Assembly: GCF_000015765.1 (NCBI RefSeq)
Contig: NC_008942.1
Span: forward strand, 186,001 to 250,000
Reading direction: 5' to 3'
Length of the DNA stretch: 64,000 nucleotides
Origin: Methanocorpusculum labreanum Z
GTDB lineage: Archaea > Halobacteriota > Methanomicrobia > Methanomicrobiales > Methanocorpusculaceae
A program made the position numbers and the translations under genes. The number at the start of each line of letters is the position of its first letter. Position 1 is the stretch's first letter. Shown in pieces: positions 18,545-26,980 of this stretch. The notes beneath the pieces are model-generated. The model did not search any database. It was not told the origin of the DNA and saw only the letters and a program-made list of their open reading frames with translations.

Positions 18545-19429
18545 TTAGATGCAGTCCTTCAAGTGGAACTTGAAGGGACCGAGGTTTCCGCCGTAGTTTC
18601 CTGCGGTGATCTTTACGACACCTGGAACTCTGCATGCTGCCTGAACACCGACTTTCATAGCCTCCTTGACTGCTGCTTCGGAGACACCGTCGATGACGAT
18701 CTCGTAAACTGCCTTGACGCCTTCGGGGATCTCGGTTTCCGGGACCTTCTCGCGGATCGTGGGGCAGAACTTTTCGTTGGTGGATGCACCCATGAATTTG
18801 TATTTCAGGGAACCGACTTTGGATCCTGAGGATACAACTCCGCCGGGGAACGGGGTGATGGTTCCGGGAACACAGCTGATTGCATCGACTGCTGCTTCTG
18901 CTGCGATGAGTGCTGACATCTGAGAGTCTCCCATAATCAGGAAGTTACCGCCGGCAACGCCTTTAATTGCTCCGACTTCTTCTTCTACAACAAAGTTGCC
19001 GCCCATGATTGGGATGGACCAGCAGTTGATTCCGCCAACGACGACTTTGGATTCGTATCCATCGCCGAAGAAGTGGAGTTTTACCGGGATGATCTCTTCA
19101 GAGCCTGCTTTTCCATTGAAAACGGCGGTTGTGGGTGCAGTTAAAACACACTCGGCAATGCGCTCAAGAACCTGCTCTTTAAGTGCCTTCTTACCACAGC
19201 AGAGCATGATTGCATATCCCGGGCGGTTGTCGGGGGTTTCCGATGCCGGAACGAACCGTTCGATTCCTGCTTCGCAGGGGCAGCCGATGGTTGAGGTTGC
19301 AAAACCGGTTGCTTCGGTTGCTGCTTTGTATGCCCACTCTTTCGTTACTGCAGTGATGATTACACGGGCAGCCCACACCGGGAAGCCTTCTGCATATGTG
19401 TCTTCAAGAATTACACCGTTGAATTCCAT
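18545..19429 (-). CDS. ftr: Formylmethanofuran:tetrahydromethanopterin formyltransferase
   Basis: 294 residues from the ATG at 19429 (MEFNGVILEDTYAE), the normal N-terminus; a longer open frame upstream is ignored. Transfers the formyl group from formylmethanofuran, made by the Fwd complex at 36-46 kb, to tetrahydromethanopterin: step two of CO2 reduction to methane. Family blocks visible: GFATSTIGCPCEAGIE, DNRPGYAIM, GGINCWSIPIMGGNF, and the C-terminal AGNYGGNLGPFKFHLK. Cytosolic. A TATA-like CATATAAT directly upstream and nine A residues (T on the coding strand) just after the stop suggest a single-gene unit. Confidence 0.96.
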   Translation of the reverse strand: MEFNGVILEDTYAEGFPVWAARVIITAVTKEWAYKAATEATGFATSTIGCPCEAGIERFVPASETPDNRPGYAIMLCCGKKALKEQVLERIAECVLTAPTTAVFNGKAGSEEIIPVKLHFFGDGYESKVVVGGINCWSIPIMGGNFVVEEEVGAIKGVAGGNFLIMGDSQMSALIAAEAAVDAISCVPGTITPFPGGVVSSGSKVGSLKYKFMGASTNEKFCPTIREKVPETEIPEGVKAVYEIVIDGVSEAAVKEAMKVGVQAACRVPGVVKITAGNYGGNLGPFKFHLKDCI

Positions 19430-19551
19430 ATTATATGAATTGGGCATGGTGGTAAATAGCGTTTGCGGGTTGACACACGCTGCAGCCGGATAATGGAGCA
19501 AGATATGCCGTTGTTCTAAAAAAATAGGGGATGTTGAGGATTCCAACTGAG

Positions 19552-20733
19552 TTATTCAACAGGTTTATGGGTACGGTTAAGCAGTTTCAGCGGATATGGG
19601 AGAGCAATGCAGAGAACGATGGCGGCAACCATCAGCCATACCTGCGAGAATAATGCTGTCGGCATACCTATGGCATCCGCCATAATGCCGATAACCATAA
19701 TCGCCACGGCTGCTAACCCTTGGGGGATGCCGATTATGATTCCGGATGCAAGTCCGACACTTCCCGGCATAAGTTCCTGGACTGTTGCGATTTCAACAGA
19801 GGCAGTCGCCATCATGAAAAATCCGGCAATCACGAGAGATATGACCGACCCAACTCCTGATAGGAGAAATATGCCGAAGTAGGCAGCCGTCGCTCCGATA
19901 TAAGCCGTGAACATAACCTCTTTTCTTCCGATCTTGTCGGATAGAGGTCCGGCGATGAGGGTGCCGAACATTCCTGCAAAGATCATACAGCTGACAACAC
20001 CAGTCGCCAGAAGGTAATCAACTCCTGCATATGTGGTTAGATAGACGGCGGCAAAGGCGAGAAATCCGTAGTAGACCCAAGTTCGAAGTGAACTTATGCC
20101 GAGAACAAAAACGGCGTTTCTCCATTTCGGTTTTACCGTCTCTGTATCCACGGATTTCGGTGGAAGGAACGCCGGTTTCTGCTGGTGTTTCCTCAGTAAA
20201 ACTGCCACAATGACTGCTGGAATAATGAGCCATATAAGTGCCGGGAATCCTCCCCATGCAAATAATGCTCCGGTAACGAGAGGTGCCGCTCCGTATCCAA
20301 AGGATCCACCGACCGAGAAGAGCGAAAGGAACGTTCCGCGATTTGCCGAGGTGGTGAACTGATGGATCTGCTGGTAGGCATTCGGATGGAACATGGAATT
20401 TCCAGCTCCTGCAACCACTGCCATGGTGAGAAGCACCCAGTAATTCTGGGTAAATCCGAATACCGCGATGGCAAGGCCGGTAATAAGAATACACCAGGAT
20501 ATCCCCGGGACCCACCGACCCTTATCGATCATCCAGCCGGTCAATGGCTGGAATATTACCATAGTTAGCGTGACGAGGGTAAACAGACATCCTGCCATTG
20601 CATAGGAGGTGATCCCCTGCTCGGTAAATATCGGAATCAGTGCCGGGAGGATAGCCGGAACCACGGGGATGTAAAAGTCCGCTGCCCCGTGACCTGCGGC
20701 AAGACCGGCAATGCGTTTTGTAAGATCGTTCAT
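19552..20733 (-). CDS. MFS transporter, fosmidomycin-resistance (Fsr)-like
   Basis: 393 residues with about twelve membrane helices. It opens with GLAAGHGAADFYIPVVPAILP and has the loop motif DKIGRKE between helices. The GNSMFHPNAYQ segment in helix 5 is characteristic of the Fsr branch of the major facilitator superfamily. Probably a proton-linked exporter; substrate unknown. It overlaps the methyltransferase gene by 4 bases and is last in an hpt-dph2-methyltransferase-MFS operon. Confidence 0.85.
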   Translation of the reverse strand: MNDLTKRIAGLAAGHGAADFYIPVVPAILPALIPIFTEQGITSYAMAGCLFTLVTLTMVIFQPLTGWMIDKGRWVPGISWCILITGLAIAVFGFTQNYWVLLTMAVVAGAGNSMFHPNAYQQIHQFTTSANRGTFLSLFSVGGSFGYGAAPLVTGALFAWGGFPALIWLIIPAVIVAVLLRKHQQKPAFLPPKSVDTETVKPKWRNAVFVLGISSLRTWVYYGFLAFAAVYLTTYAGVDYLLATGVVSCMIFAGMFGTLIAGPLSDKIGRKEVMFTAYIGATAAYFGIFLLSGVGSVISLVIAGFFMMATASVEIATVQELMPGSVGLASGIIIGIPQGLAAVAIMVIGIMADAIGMPTALFSQVWLMVAAIVLCIALPYPLKLLNRTHKPVE

Positions 20734-21332
20734 GATATTCTCTCTAAACGGATGATCTCAACCGGGATCTCCAGATGTTCTTTTGTGTGGAAAGCGAATT
20801 GTTTTGGAATATTCAGCATGGCTGCCGTTTTTGAGGTGATAACAGCTGTATTTTTTGTGTATGCTTCGAGAAACGGGATGCTGCCTTTGTTGAAGATCCC
20901 ATAGCAGACTGGCGCCGTCAGGAGAGCGAAGTCGATAAACGGCCGGTCGGCATGCTCTTTCTGCGCCCCGAACGGGGGATTCATCAGGACCGTATCTGCA
21001 GAAAGCGGTTCGGCGGTTTCATCGATGCGCATTCGCAGCCATTCGATATCGACCCCGAACTTTTCAGCATTTTTTCTGGCAATTTTCAGGGCAGCTTCGT
21101 CTATATCGACACCAGTGACCGATGCTCCAAGGAGTGCCGCCCCTATCGAAAGCATTCCTGTACCGCAGCCAAGATCTACGACCGTCATGCCTTCGATATC
21201 GCCGGCCAGGGCTGCTTCGTGCAGAAGCCTCGCTGCAAGCGGGGCAGGCGTCATATATTGTTCAAGTTCGGCAACCGGCGAGTGAAATCCCTGTACCTTC
21301 TGCAGGCACATCTCAAGTTGTCTGAGTTTCAT
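20730..21332 (-). CDS. METTL5-like N6-adenine RNA methyltransferase
   Basis: 200 residues, Rossmann-fold SAM-dependent methyltransferase. Motif I is VVDLGCGTGMLSIGA and the catalytic motif IV is NPPFG, the signature of enzymes methylating an exocyclic amino group. The N-terminus (KLRQLEMCLQKVQGF...ELEQYMTPAPLAARLL) matches the METTL5-type family, which methylates an adenine in small-subunit rRNA. Overlaps dph2 and the MFS gene by 4 bases each. Its position beside dph2 fits a translation-related role. Confidence 0.85.
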   Translation of the reverse strand: MKLRQLEMCLQKVQGFHSPVAELEQYMTPAPLAARLLHEAALAGDIEGMTVVDLGCGTGMLSIGAALLGASVTGVDIDEAALKIARKNAEKFGVDIEWLRMRIDETAEPLSADTVLMNPPFGAQKEHADRPFIDFALLTAPVCYGIFNKGSIPFLEAYTKNTAVITSKTAAMLNIPKQFAFHTKEHLEIPVEIIRLERIS

Positions 21333-22279
21333 GGTAAAATTTCATCGATGACATAATCGTCCCAACTGCGTTTTCCAAGAACGATCTCAAATTCGGCAGG
21401 CGAGAGGACCGGCACGGGAAACCGGCTCTGGTCATCCAGAGCAAGTCTCGGGCATGCTGTATTCACATAGGCATCGAAGCCGAGATTTCTCAGCTGCATC
21501 TCGGATATCTCCCGAATCAGAATGACCGTGGCATTTTCGTTCAAGGTGGCAAGCCGTTCAGCAAGTTCACGGCGTGCCTGACCCGATTTGGAAGAGAGCA
21601 GGATCCCGAATGTTTTCGCACTTTTTGCCTTTTCGATCTGAGCAAACCGTTTTCTCAAAAGACGGTCGGCAGAAACTTCCTGCAGGATACCGTCGGCGAA
21701 CGGGTCGAGAGAGAAGGTTGGTTTTTTCGTGGCAAGCGATACGCCGATCGCATGAAAAACGCCGGTCCCGATGAACAGGTATGCTTCGGCGTTTGCATTT
21801 TTTGCCGAAGCATAGGTACATCCAAGAACCTGGCCGTCGAGCGGGGTTCGCGAGGATCCCTCTCCGATCACGGCGTTCACTCCGTGTTCATTCAGCCACC
21901 TGCAGATTGCCTTTGTCTGATGGGCGTGCTGGATCGTCGTTGTGACCCCGACCGATGCATATTTCTTGAGTTGAGGCACGGCGGATTCCAGAATTTCAAG
22001 GGGAATGTCCTGCTGGAATGGGAGATAGATGACGTTTTTTTCCGGAGTCACCGGGGTGTGCCCGACATGGACGAGAACATCCGCCCACTCCAAAGCATCC
22101 AGACTCAGATCGCAGGCTCCCCAGCAGGCATCTCCGCTGATCAGGACATCGAACCCCTCCTCTTTTAGAGCTCTGGAGATCTCCGCTGCTTGTCGTTTCA
22201 GCCCTTCGGGCAGCTGAACTGCGATCCTTTTTGCATTTCGGCTTTTTAGCTGGGTAATAACTTCAGAAAGCTGAATCAA
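21329..22279 (-). CDS. dph2: Diphthamide biosynthesis enzyme Dph2
   Basis: 316 residues. Starts diphthamide synthesis on the elongation factor 2 histidine by moving the aminocarboxypropyl group from SAM, using a [4Fe-4S] cluster in a non-classical radical mechanism. The three cluster cysteines are found in the expected places: C56 in DACWGACDL (C52 is also present), C154 in VLGCTYA and C276 in NTACPRLALDDQ. These correspond to Cys59, 163 and 287 of the Pyrococcus enzyme. Full length. Overlaps hpt by 17 bases and the methyltransferase gene by 4. Confidence 0.93.
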   Translation of the reverse strand: MIQLSEVITQLKSRNAKRIAVQLPEGLKRQAAEISRALKEEGFDVLISGDACWGACDLSLDALEWADVLVHVGHTPVTPEKNVIYLPFQQDIPLEILESAVPQLKKYASVGVTTTIQHAHQTKAICRWLNEHGVNAVIGEGSSRTPLDGQVLGCTYASAKNANAEAYLFIGTGVFHAIGVSLATKKPTFSLDPFADGILQEVSADRLLRKRFAQIEKAKSAKTFGILLSSKSGQARRELAERLATLNENATVILIREISEMQLRNLGFDAYVNTACPRLALDDQSRFPVPVLSPAEFEIVLGKRSWDDYVIDEILP

Positions 22280-22826
22280 TGATCTTCACACCGTTTTCGT
22301 CAACATCGATCGTGACAAGTGTTTTGTAGGGAATGCCGATATCTGGAGATCCTCTGTTCACAACAAAGAGAATATCCACAAGTTCCGCCCCGGCAATTTT
22401 CAGTGCCGGGAGGATCCCTTTGATCGTGCCGCCGGTACTGATGACATCGTCAATGATCACGACTCTGTCGCCTTTATGCACACAGTTCATATAGAGGGTT
22501 CCTTTGGAGTATCCGGTCTCCTGACCGATGACGACTTCGCCCGGCAGACGGTATTCCCGTTTTCTGATAACAACGAAGGGAATGCCGGTCGCAAGAGTTA
22601 GCGCAGTCCCTATGTGGATTCCCATTGCCTCGGATACCACGATCTTATCGACGTTTTTCAGATCGAGGGACACCATCATCGCCGCCGTCACATCACGCAG
22701 AAGTTCCGCCGTGACTTCCGGGATGCCGTCTGTCAGAGGATTGATGAAATAATTATAGACCACCCCGTCTTTTTCCCGTTTGACCATAGGACATGTCAGA
22801 AGGGATTCTTTGAGGATTTCAAGCAT
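22263..22826 (-). CDS. hpt: Archaeal hypoxanthine/guanine phosphoribosyltransferase
   Basis: 187 residues. The PRPP-binding loop VVIIDDVISTGGT is near 120, and RKREYRLPGE plus an N-terminal YNYFINPLTDGIPEV block match the archaeal Hpt / adenine-PRT-like family. Converts hypoxanthine (and guanine) with PRPP to the nucleotide, complementing purF and purE. First gene of a four-gene operon; divergent from a small lipoprotein gene 83 bases away. Confidence 0.9.
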   Translation of the reverse strand: MLEILKESLLTCPMVKREKDGVVYNYFINPLTDGIPEVTAELLRDVTAAMMVSLDLKNVDKIVVSEAMGIHIGTALTLATGIPFVVIRKREYRLPGEVVIGQETGYSKGTLYMNCVHKGDRVVIIDDVISTGGTIKGILPALKIAGAELVDILFVVNRGSPDIGIPYKTLVTIDVDENGVKIIDSAF

Positions 22827-22909
22827 GCCTCATATGTTGACTTTTCTTACAAATACGTCTAACGCCGGCGAGACAAGGTTTTTCTGTTCGTGCCGCTAAT
22901 GCTCTTTCA

Positions 22910-23398
22910 ATGAAATACATTCCGGCTGTTCTTTTGCTGACAGTTTTGCTCGTTTCTAGTGCCGGCTGTATCAGTCTTGGGACACAGACGACCGACATCG
23001 TCATGGGCAATGAAACGGTTGGTCATATTTACGTTACTCCGGTCACCGATAATCTCCTTTCAAACGAATCGGTGACGGAAAAGTTCGATATAACGGTGGA
23101 ACTCTTCGGGTTTACCTTCACCAAAGAAGGCGTAACGCAAAGCGAAACTGAAGATATCATTGGAACCCTTTCATCCGTCAATACGACAGACACCTCTTCA
23201 CTGCTTGATCTTGGGTTCATTCCTTCGCTTGACGAGCTCTCTCCTGACGATCCGGATGATTTCCTGCACCAGATCCTTACCATGCCGGTAACCAATCTGG
23301 AAAATGAGGCAGCACTCGACTCGATCGATTTTGACGGCGCCGGGGCTCGGATCCAGGCATCAGCCGAACGTATCGCCAATCTTTTGGGTCTTGCCTGA
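22910..23398 (+). CDS. Putative secreted lipoprotein, function unknown
   Basis: 162 residues. The N-terminal hydrophobic segment ends in the lipobox VSSAGC, so the mature protein is probably lipid-anchored outside the cell. The mature part is acidic, Thr/Ser-rich, and has no domain I recognise. It ends one base before the convergent mntP gene. Possibly lineage-specific. Confidence 0.65.
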   Translation: MKYIPAVLLLTVLLVSSAGCISLGTQTTDIVMGNETVGHIYVTPVTDNLLSNESVTEKFDITVELFGFTFTKEGVTQSETEDIIGTLSSVNTTDTSSLLDLGFIPSLDELSPDDPDDFLHQILTMPVTNLENEAALDSIDFDGAGARIQASAERIANLLGLA

Positions 23399-23399
23399 T

Positions 23400-23957
23400 T
23401 CACAGACAGTATTCGATTAAAAATTTGATGCCGATCAGAACGAGGATAACTCCTCCCAGAATCTGCATTTTGTTTCCAAGGATACTGCTGAGTTTGTGAC
23501 CCGCGAGGACCCCAAAAAATGAGAACAGAAAGGCGACCACGCCGATGATCACTGCCGGGAGAAGGACTGCCTCGCCGATCAAAGCAAAACTTATTCCAAC
23601 GGCGAGGGCATCTATGCTCGTTGCAACGGCTAAAAGCAGCAGCACTTTCCATCCAATCAGACTGATTCCCTCTTCATCTCCGGAAAAACTGTCCCAGATC
23701 ATTTTTCCGCCGATAAAAAAGAACAGACCTACTACGATCCAGTAGCCGAACGGATCGATCACCTGCGTGATGGGGACCCCGATCCCCCATCCTAAGAGCG
23801 GCATGGCAAACTGGAAAAATCCGAAAAATATTCCGGCAGTCACCGCTGTTTTTACGATATTATCTTTGAGCGCTGCACCGCCGGCGAGCGATACGGAGAA
23901 CGAATCCATCGCGAGGCCGACCGCGATGACCAGTGATGAGAGGAGAAGATCGGTCAT
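23400..23957 (-). CDS. mntP: Putative manganese efflux pump MntP
   Basis: 185 residues with about six membrane helices. Conserved intramembrane acidic motifs are present: GLAMDSFSVSLAGG in helix 1 and ATSIDALAVGISFAL in the repeated half. This internal duplication and the paired Asp residues are typical of MntP. Likely exports Mn2+ from the cytosol. Last gene of a tsr3-DUF1890-DUF1894-mntP unit, sharing one base with DUF1894. Confidence 0.88.
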   Translation of the reverse strand: MTDLLLSSLVIAVGLAMDSFSVSLAGGAALKDNIVKTAVTAGIFFGFFQFAMPLLGWGIGVPITQVIDPFGYWIVVGLFFFIGGKMIWDSFSGDEEGISLIGWKVLLLLAVATSIDALAVGISFALIGEAVLLPAVIIGVVAFLFSFFGVLAGHKLSSILGNKMQILGGVILVLIGIKFLIEYCL

Positions 23958-24241
23958 TAAAAGACGGGTTTTCCGTTTCGGCGAACATGATCGACGCCCT
24001 CAGGATCCTCGACGACGACGACAAACGTGCCGTGACAGGGTTTCGTGTAGGCATAAACGAGTTTTTCATTGGCAACGCCGACGATAAGCGGCGGTATCCC
24101 GATGAGAGCTTTTTCGAGCAGTTTGAATCCGGGAGGGACTTCGTATTTTTCCGTACTATTTTTTCTGATGATCTCCCGTGCTTCTTTGAAACTGCAGTTC
24201 TTTGCCAGAATCTCGTAGTTCATATTTTCAAGACAGCCCAT
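23957..24241 (-). CDS. DUF1894 methanogen protein
   Basis: 94 residues, matching the methanogen-restricted DUF1894 family by length and the segments FKEAREIIRKNS, PPGFKLLEKALIGIPP and KPCHGTFVVVVEDPEG. Function unknown. Overlaps the DUF1890 gene by 22 bases, a pairing usually conserved in methanogens, which suggests the two products act together. No signal or membrane segment. Confidence 0.75.
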   Translation of the reverse strand: MGCLENMNYEILAKNCSFKEAREIIRKNSTEKYEVPPGFKLLEKALIGIPPLIVGVANEKLVYAYTKPCHGTFVVVVEDPEGVDHVRRNGKPVF

Positions 24242-24681
24242 TCGAGTACCTCATCTAATTTTATGAGAAGGGGCCGGGTGTTGTGCGTCACCGGAGCCAC
24301 GACTTTTTCTGTTGGATATTCGATCTCTTCAGCGAGATCATATGCATGTTCGCCGAAAAGCACCGAAATAAGGAGAGATTTCGGGGCTACTGCAGACGTT
24401 GTAGCCGTGTAAGTAAGTCCCGCATCGTTGTGGATCAGGGAAATTATCAGCGGATACTGGACCGTTCCGTCGGCCAGTTCTCCAATGGCTTTCTCGACGT
24501 CTTTGTATTCCGAGACATAATGACTTTTCGGATCACTGGTTTTTACGAGCTGCTTTGCTGACGGATTTGCCGCAACGACCGGATGGTGCCCAGCATCCTG
24601 CAGAAAGTCTGCGATGTACAGAACAAGCGGGGACTGTACAGGGATCTGGGGACAGCCGATTAAAATGAGCACCTCTCCCAT
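24220..24681 (-). CDS. DUF1890 methanogen protein
   Basis: 153 residues, DUF1890 family. It begins VLILIGCPQIPVQSP and has a Rossmann-like alternation of strands and helices, with LISLIHNDAGLTYTATT in the middle. Function unknown. Restricted, as far as I know, to methanogens and their close relatives and typically found with DUF1894. Lies 50 bases after tsr3. Confidence 0.75.
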   Translation of the reverse strand: MGEVLILIGCPQIPVQSPLVLYIADFLQDAGHHPVVAANPSAKQLVKTSDPKSHYVSEYKDVEKAIGELADGTVQYPLIISLIHNDAGLTYTATTSAVAPKSLLISVLFGEHAYDLAEEIEYPTEKVVAPVTHNTRPLLIKLDEVLEWAVLKI

Positions 24682-24731
24682 AGTAGCTATTCATCTGTTT
24701 TGTTAAGGTATAAATATTGGTTTGAGGGTGA

Positions 24732-25238
24732 TTATCCGATATATTCGCTCTGTATTTTAAGAACTTCTTCGCTGTTTTTTGCGTTGGCATACTCTTCCAG
24801 TGGCTCTTCGTTGAGTTTGAGGAAATTCAGCCCCCAGTTGAATTTTTCCAGAATACGTACGGCCTGCTCCTGCTCTCCGAGAATCACGAGAGCTGCCGCT
24901 ATTGCCTCGACCGAGGTAAGCGTGAAGGGTTTTCCAAAATTCACCGGGTTTGCGGCAACGAGAAACGGCAGGGCACGCCGGTTTTTCCAGGGATTGAGGT
25001 TGGTAGTATCAAGCACGATCCATGAGCAGTCCAGTGCCGTGATGGATGTGACCCATTTTCTATCCGGGGGTGATATTACGTATTCGGCGGTGGGGTCAAG
25101 GAGGAGCGTGGTTTTAGGCACATGAGTGATTTTATTAACGACATTGATCATCCCGAATTTTTGCAGTTTTTTGACAGTACATTTTTTCGGATCACAGGAG
25201 TTGTCGCGGTATGCAATGAGTGAGATCAGAATGCCCAT
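24732..25238 (-). CDS. tsr3: 16S rRNA aminocarboxypropyltransferase Tsr3
   Basis: 168 residues. Transfers the aminocarboxypropyl group of SAM to a hypermodified uridine in the small-subunit rRNA. Hallmarks: DPKKCTVKKLQKFG, LDPTAEYVISPPD, ALDCSW and the SAM-binding RRALPFLVAANPVNFGKP with LTSVEAIAAAL. Length normal for archaeal Tsr3. Same strand as DUF1890-DUF1894-mntP. Divergent from the TudS/NDT fusion gene 39 bases away. Confidence 0.9.
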   Translation of the reverse strand: MGILISLIAYRDNSCDPKKCTVKKLQKFGMINVVNKITHVPKTTLLLDPTAEYVISPPDRKWVTSITALDCSWIVLDTTNLNPWKNRRALPFLVAANPVNFGKPFTLTSVEAIAAALVILGEQEQAVRILEKFNWGLNFLKLNEEPLEEYANAKNSEEVLKIQSEYIG

Positions 25239-25277
25239 GATCTTTATTTATGTCTTCCTGATACAAATAGTATACTC

Positions 25278-26108
25278 ATGTTTATCCTCGCTTCACCCTG
25301 TGTTTTGCATGAAAATCTTCGTGCTGACGGCATTACAACCGATGAAGACCGTGAGGTTTTCATAAAATGCAGAAAAAGATGCGAGGAGTTCGGTATCGAT
25401 ATTGTTCCGCTGCCGTGTCCGGAGACGCTGTATCTTGGAACTCCCCGATCCCCCGGGTCATTTACCGAAAGGCTTGATACCCCGGAGTTTTCGGCTCTTC
25501 TCGATCGATTGGAGGAGGAGGTAAGGGACCTGATTTCGGTGAAAGGCGAGCCTATCTGCATTCTTGGCGTAAACTCATCTCCGACCTGCGGGGTAACAAC
25601 CACATATTTCACGAATGAGAAGTCTGTTGGTCCGGGTGTTTTTCTGAAAAGATTCTCCCACTTCTGCGCGGTTGACGCTCGTGTTTTTGCAAAATACCGG
25701 ATATATCTGGCATCGCCGCTTTTTTCGGAGGCCGAACGCCGGTATAATGCCTATCTTGTTGAAGTTCTTCGACAGAATTTCTTTTTCGTGTATCTCCCTC
25801 AGGAGGCCGCTGACACCGAAGACGGTAGAGAGGGATCCCGTGAACAAATTATCTATGAAAAAAATCTATCTGAACTGAAAAGAGCGGATATCGTTGTCGG
25901 GGTCATCGACGGATCGGATGCGGATTCTGGGACCGCCTGGGAAATGGGATATGCATTTGCATCCGGAAAACGGGTGATAGCTCTCAGGACGGATTTCCGG
26001 AAGTTCAGCGGGAATGAACGGGTGAATCTCATGCTCGAGATGGAGGCAGAGGTCGTTTTGAACGTCGACGAACTCGTTTCGGCACTGGGCTTTCATCCGC
26101 TTCCCTGA
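25278..26108 (+). CDS. TudS-like desulfidase domain fused to nucleoside 2-deoxyribosyltransferase domain
   Basis: 276 residues in two parts. Residues 1-120 resemble DUF523/TudS (thiouracil desulfurase-type) proteins, with cysteines in LASPCVLHENLRADG, PCPETLYLG and SSPTCGVT at the three positions that hold a [4Fe-4S] cluster in TudS. Residues 135-276 are a nucleoside 2-deoxyribosyltransferase fold: YLASPLFSEAERRYN, LKRADIVVGVIDGSDADSGTAWEMGYAFASGK, with the catalytic Glu in the last block. The pair suggests processing of a thiolated or modified nucleobase; this is inference. Monocistronic. Confidence 0.72.
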   Translation: MFILASPCVLHENLRADGITTDEDREVFIKCRKRCEEFGIDIVPLPCPETLYLGTPRSPGSFTERLDTPEFSALLDRLEEEVRDLISVKGEPICILGVNSSPTCGVTTTYFTNEKSVGPGVFLKRFSHFCAVDARVFAKYRIYLASPLFSEAERRYNAYLVEVLRQNFFFVYLPQEAADTEDGREGSREQIIYEKNLSELKRADIVVGVIDGSDADSGTAWEMGYAFASGKRVIALRTDFRKFSGNERVNLMLEMEAEVVLNVDELVSALGFHPLP

Positions 26109-26134
26109 TTTTTGAGCTTTCGCTCATACTGAAA

Positions 26135-26980
26135 TTACACGGCCAGTCTTCGTGCGACGGCCAGGTTATCTTTATCGGTCCTGATTTCGTCAGAGGGGGT
26201 CTCCATAATGAAGGCGCAGTGCGAGATCTTTGGAAACGTCAGGACATCATGAATGGTCTCTTCTCCAAGATATCCAAGCCCCAGATGTTCGTGTCGGTCC
26301 AGATGGGAACCGACCCCGCCTTTCATGTCGTTGAGATGAATGACTTTGAGTCGATCAAGGCTTCCTGCCTCATCATTGAACCAGCCGAACACGGTCTCCG
26401 CCCCGTGACCTTTCAAATCGTAGCCGGCTGCTGCTGCATGACAGGTGTCAAAACAAAATCCGACCCTTCGTTCGTTTGAAAGAGCGTCGGAGATCACGCC
26501 TATGTCCGTGAATGTTCCCCCAACGGTATTTTTTTCGTTCGCGGTGTTTTCGAGCAGGATCATTGTCTCGCCTTCCGACTCATCCAGCGCCTGACCGATC
26601 GCCGCGATGACTTTCTCCTGACCTTTTTTATGTCCGTCTTCTTTTCCGTGATGACCCAGATGGGTCACGAGATAGGGGATTTTGAGCTGATCGCAGCGGT
26701 CAAGCTCTTCGGTCATGGTGAAAATCGATCTTGCATATATCTCGGGTTTTTCTGCTGCCGGATTTGGAAGGTAGGGCATGTGATCAACGACCGGCCCGAT
26801 TCCCGAAATGTTTAATGCATCGATAAACGCTTCTGCAATCGAGGGTTCAATCGGTTTGGCAGCCCAGACACGCGGACTCCGCGTAAATATCTGGAAGGTG
26901 TCGCATCCCGCTTCCTGGGCCCTGGACACGGCAAGAGGTAAGGAGCCGGCGATCGATACGTGGAATCCGAGTTTAATCAT
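26135..26980 (-). CDS. nfo: Endonuclease IV (AP endonuclease)
   Basis: 281 residues, TIM-barrel Zn enzyme that cuts DNA 5' to abasic sites. Metal ligands are visible in LGFHVSIAGSL, YLVTHLGHHGKE, ILLENTANEKN, GFCFDTCHAAAAGYD, VIHLNDMKGGVGSHLDRHEHLG and the C-terminal METPSDE. Complete. Overlaps the upstream gene of unknown function by 8 bases, forming a three-gene unit in which the other two have no known role but may share a repair context. Confidence 0.95.
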   Translation of the reverse strand: MIKLGFHVSIAGSLPLAVSRAQEAGCDTFQIFTRSPRVWAAKPIEPSIAEAFIDALNISGIGPVVDHMPYLPNPAAEKPEIYARSIFTMTEELDRCDQLKIPYLVTHLGHHGKEDGHKKGQEKVIAAIGQALDESEGETMILLENTANEKNTVGGTFTDIGVISDALSNERRVGFCFDTCHAAAAGYDLKGHGAETVFGWFNDEAGSLDRLKVIHLNDMKGGVGSHLDRHEHLGLGYLGEETIHDVLTFPKISHCAFIMETPSDEIRTDKDNLAVARRLAV

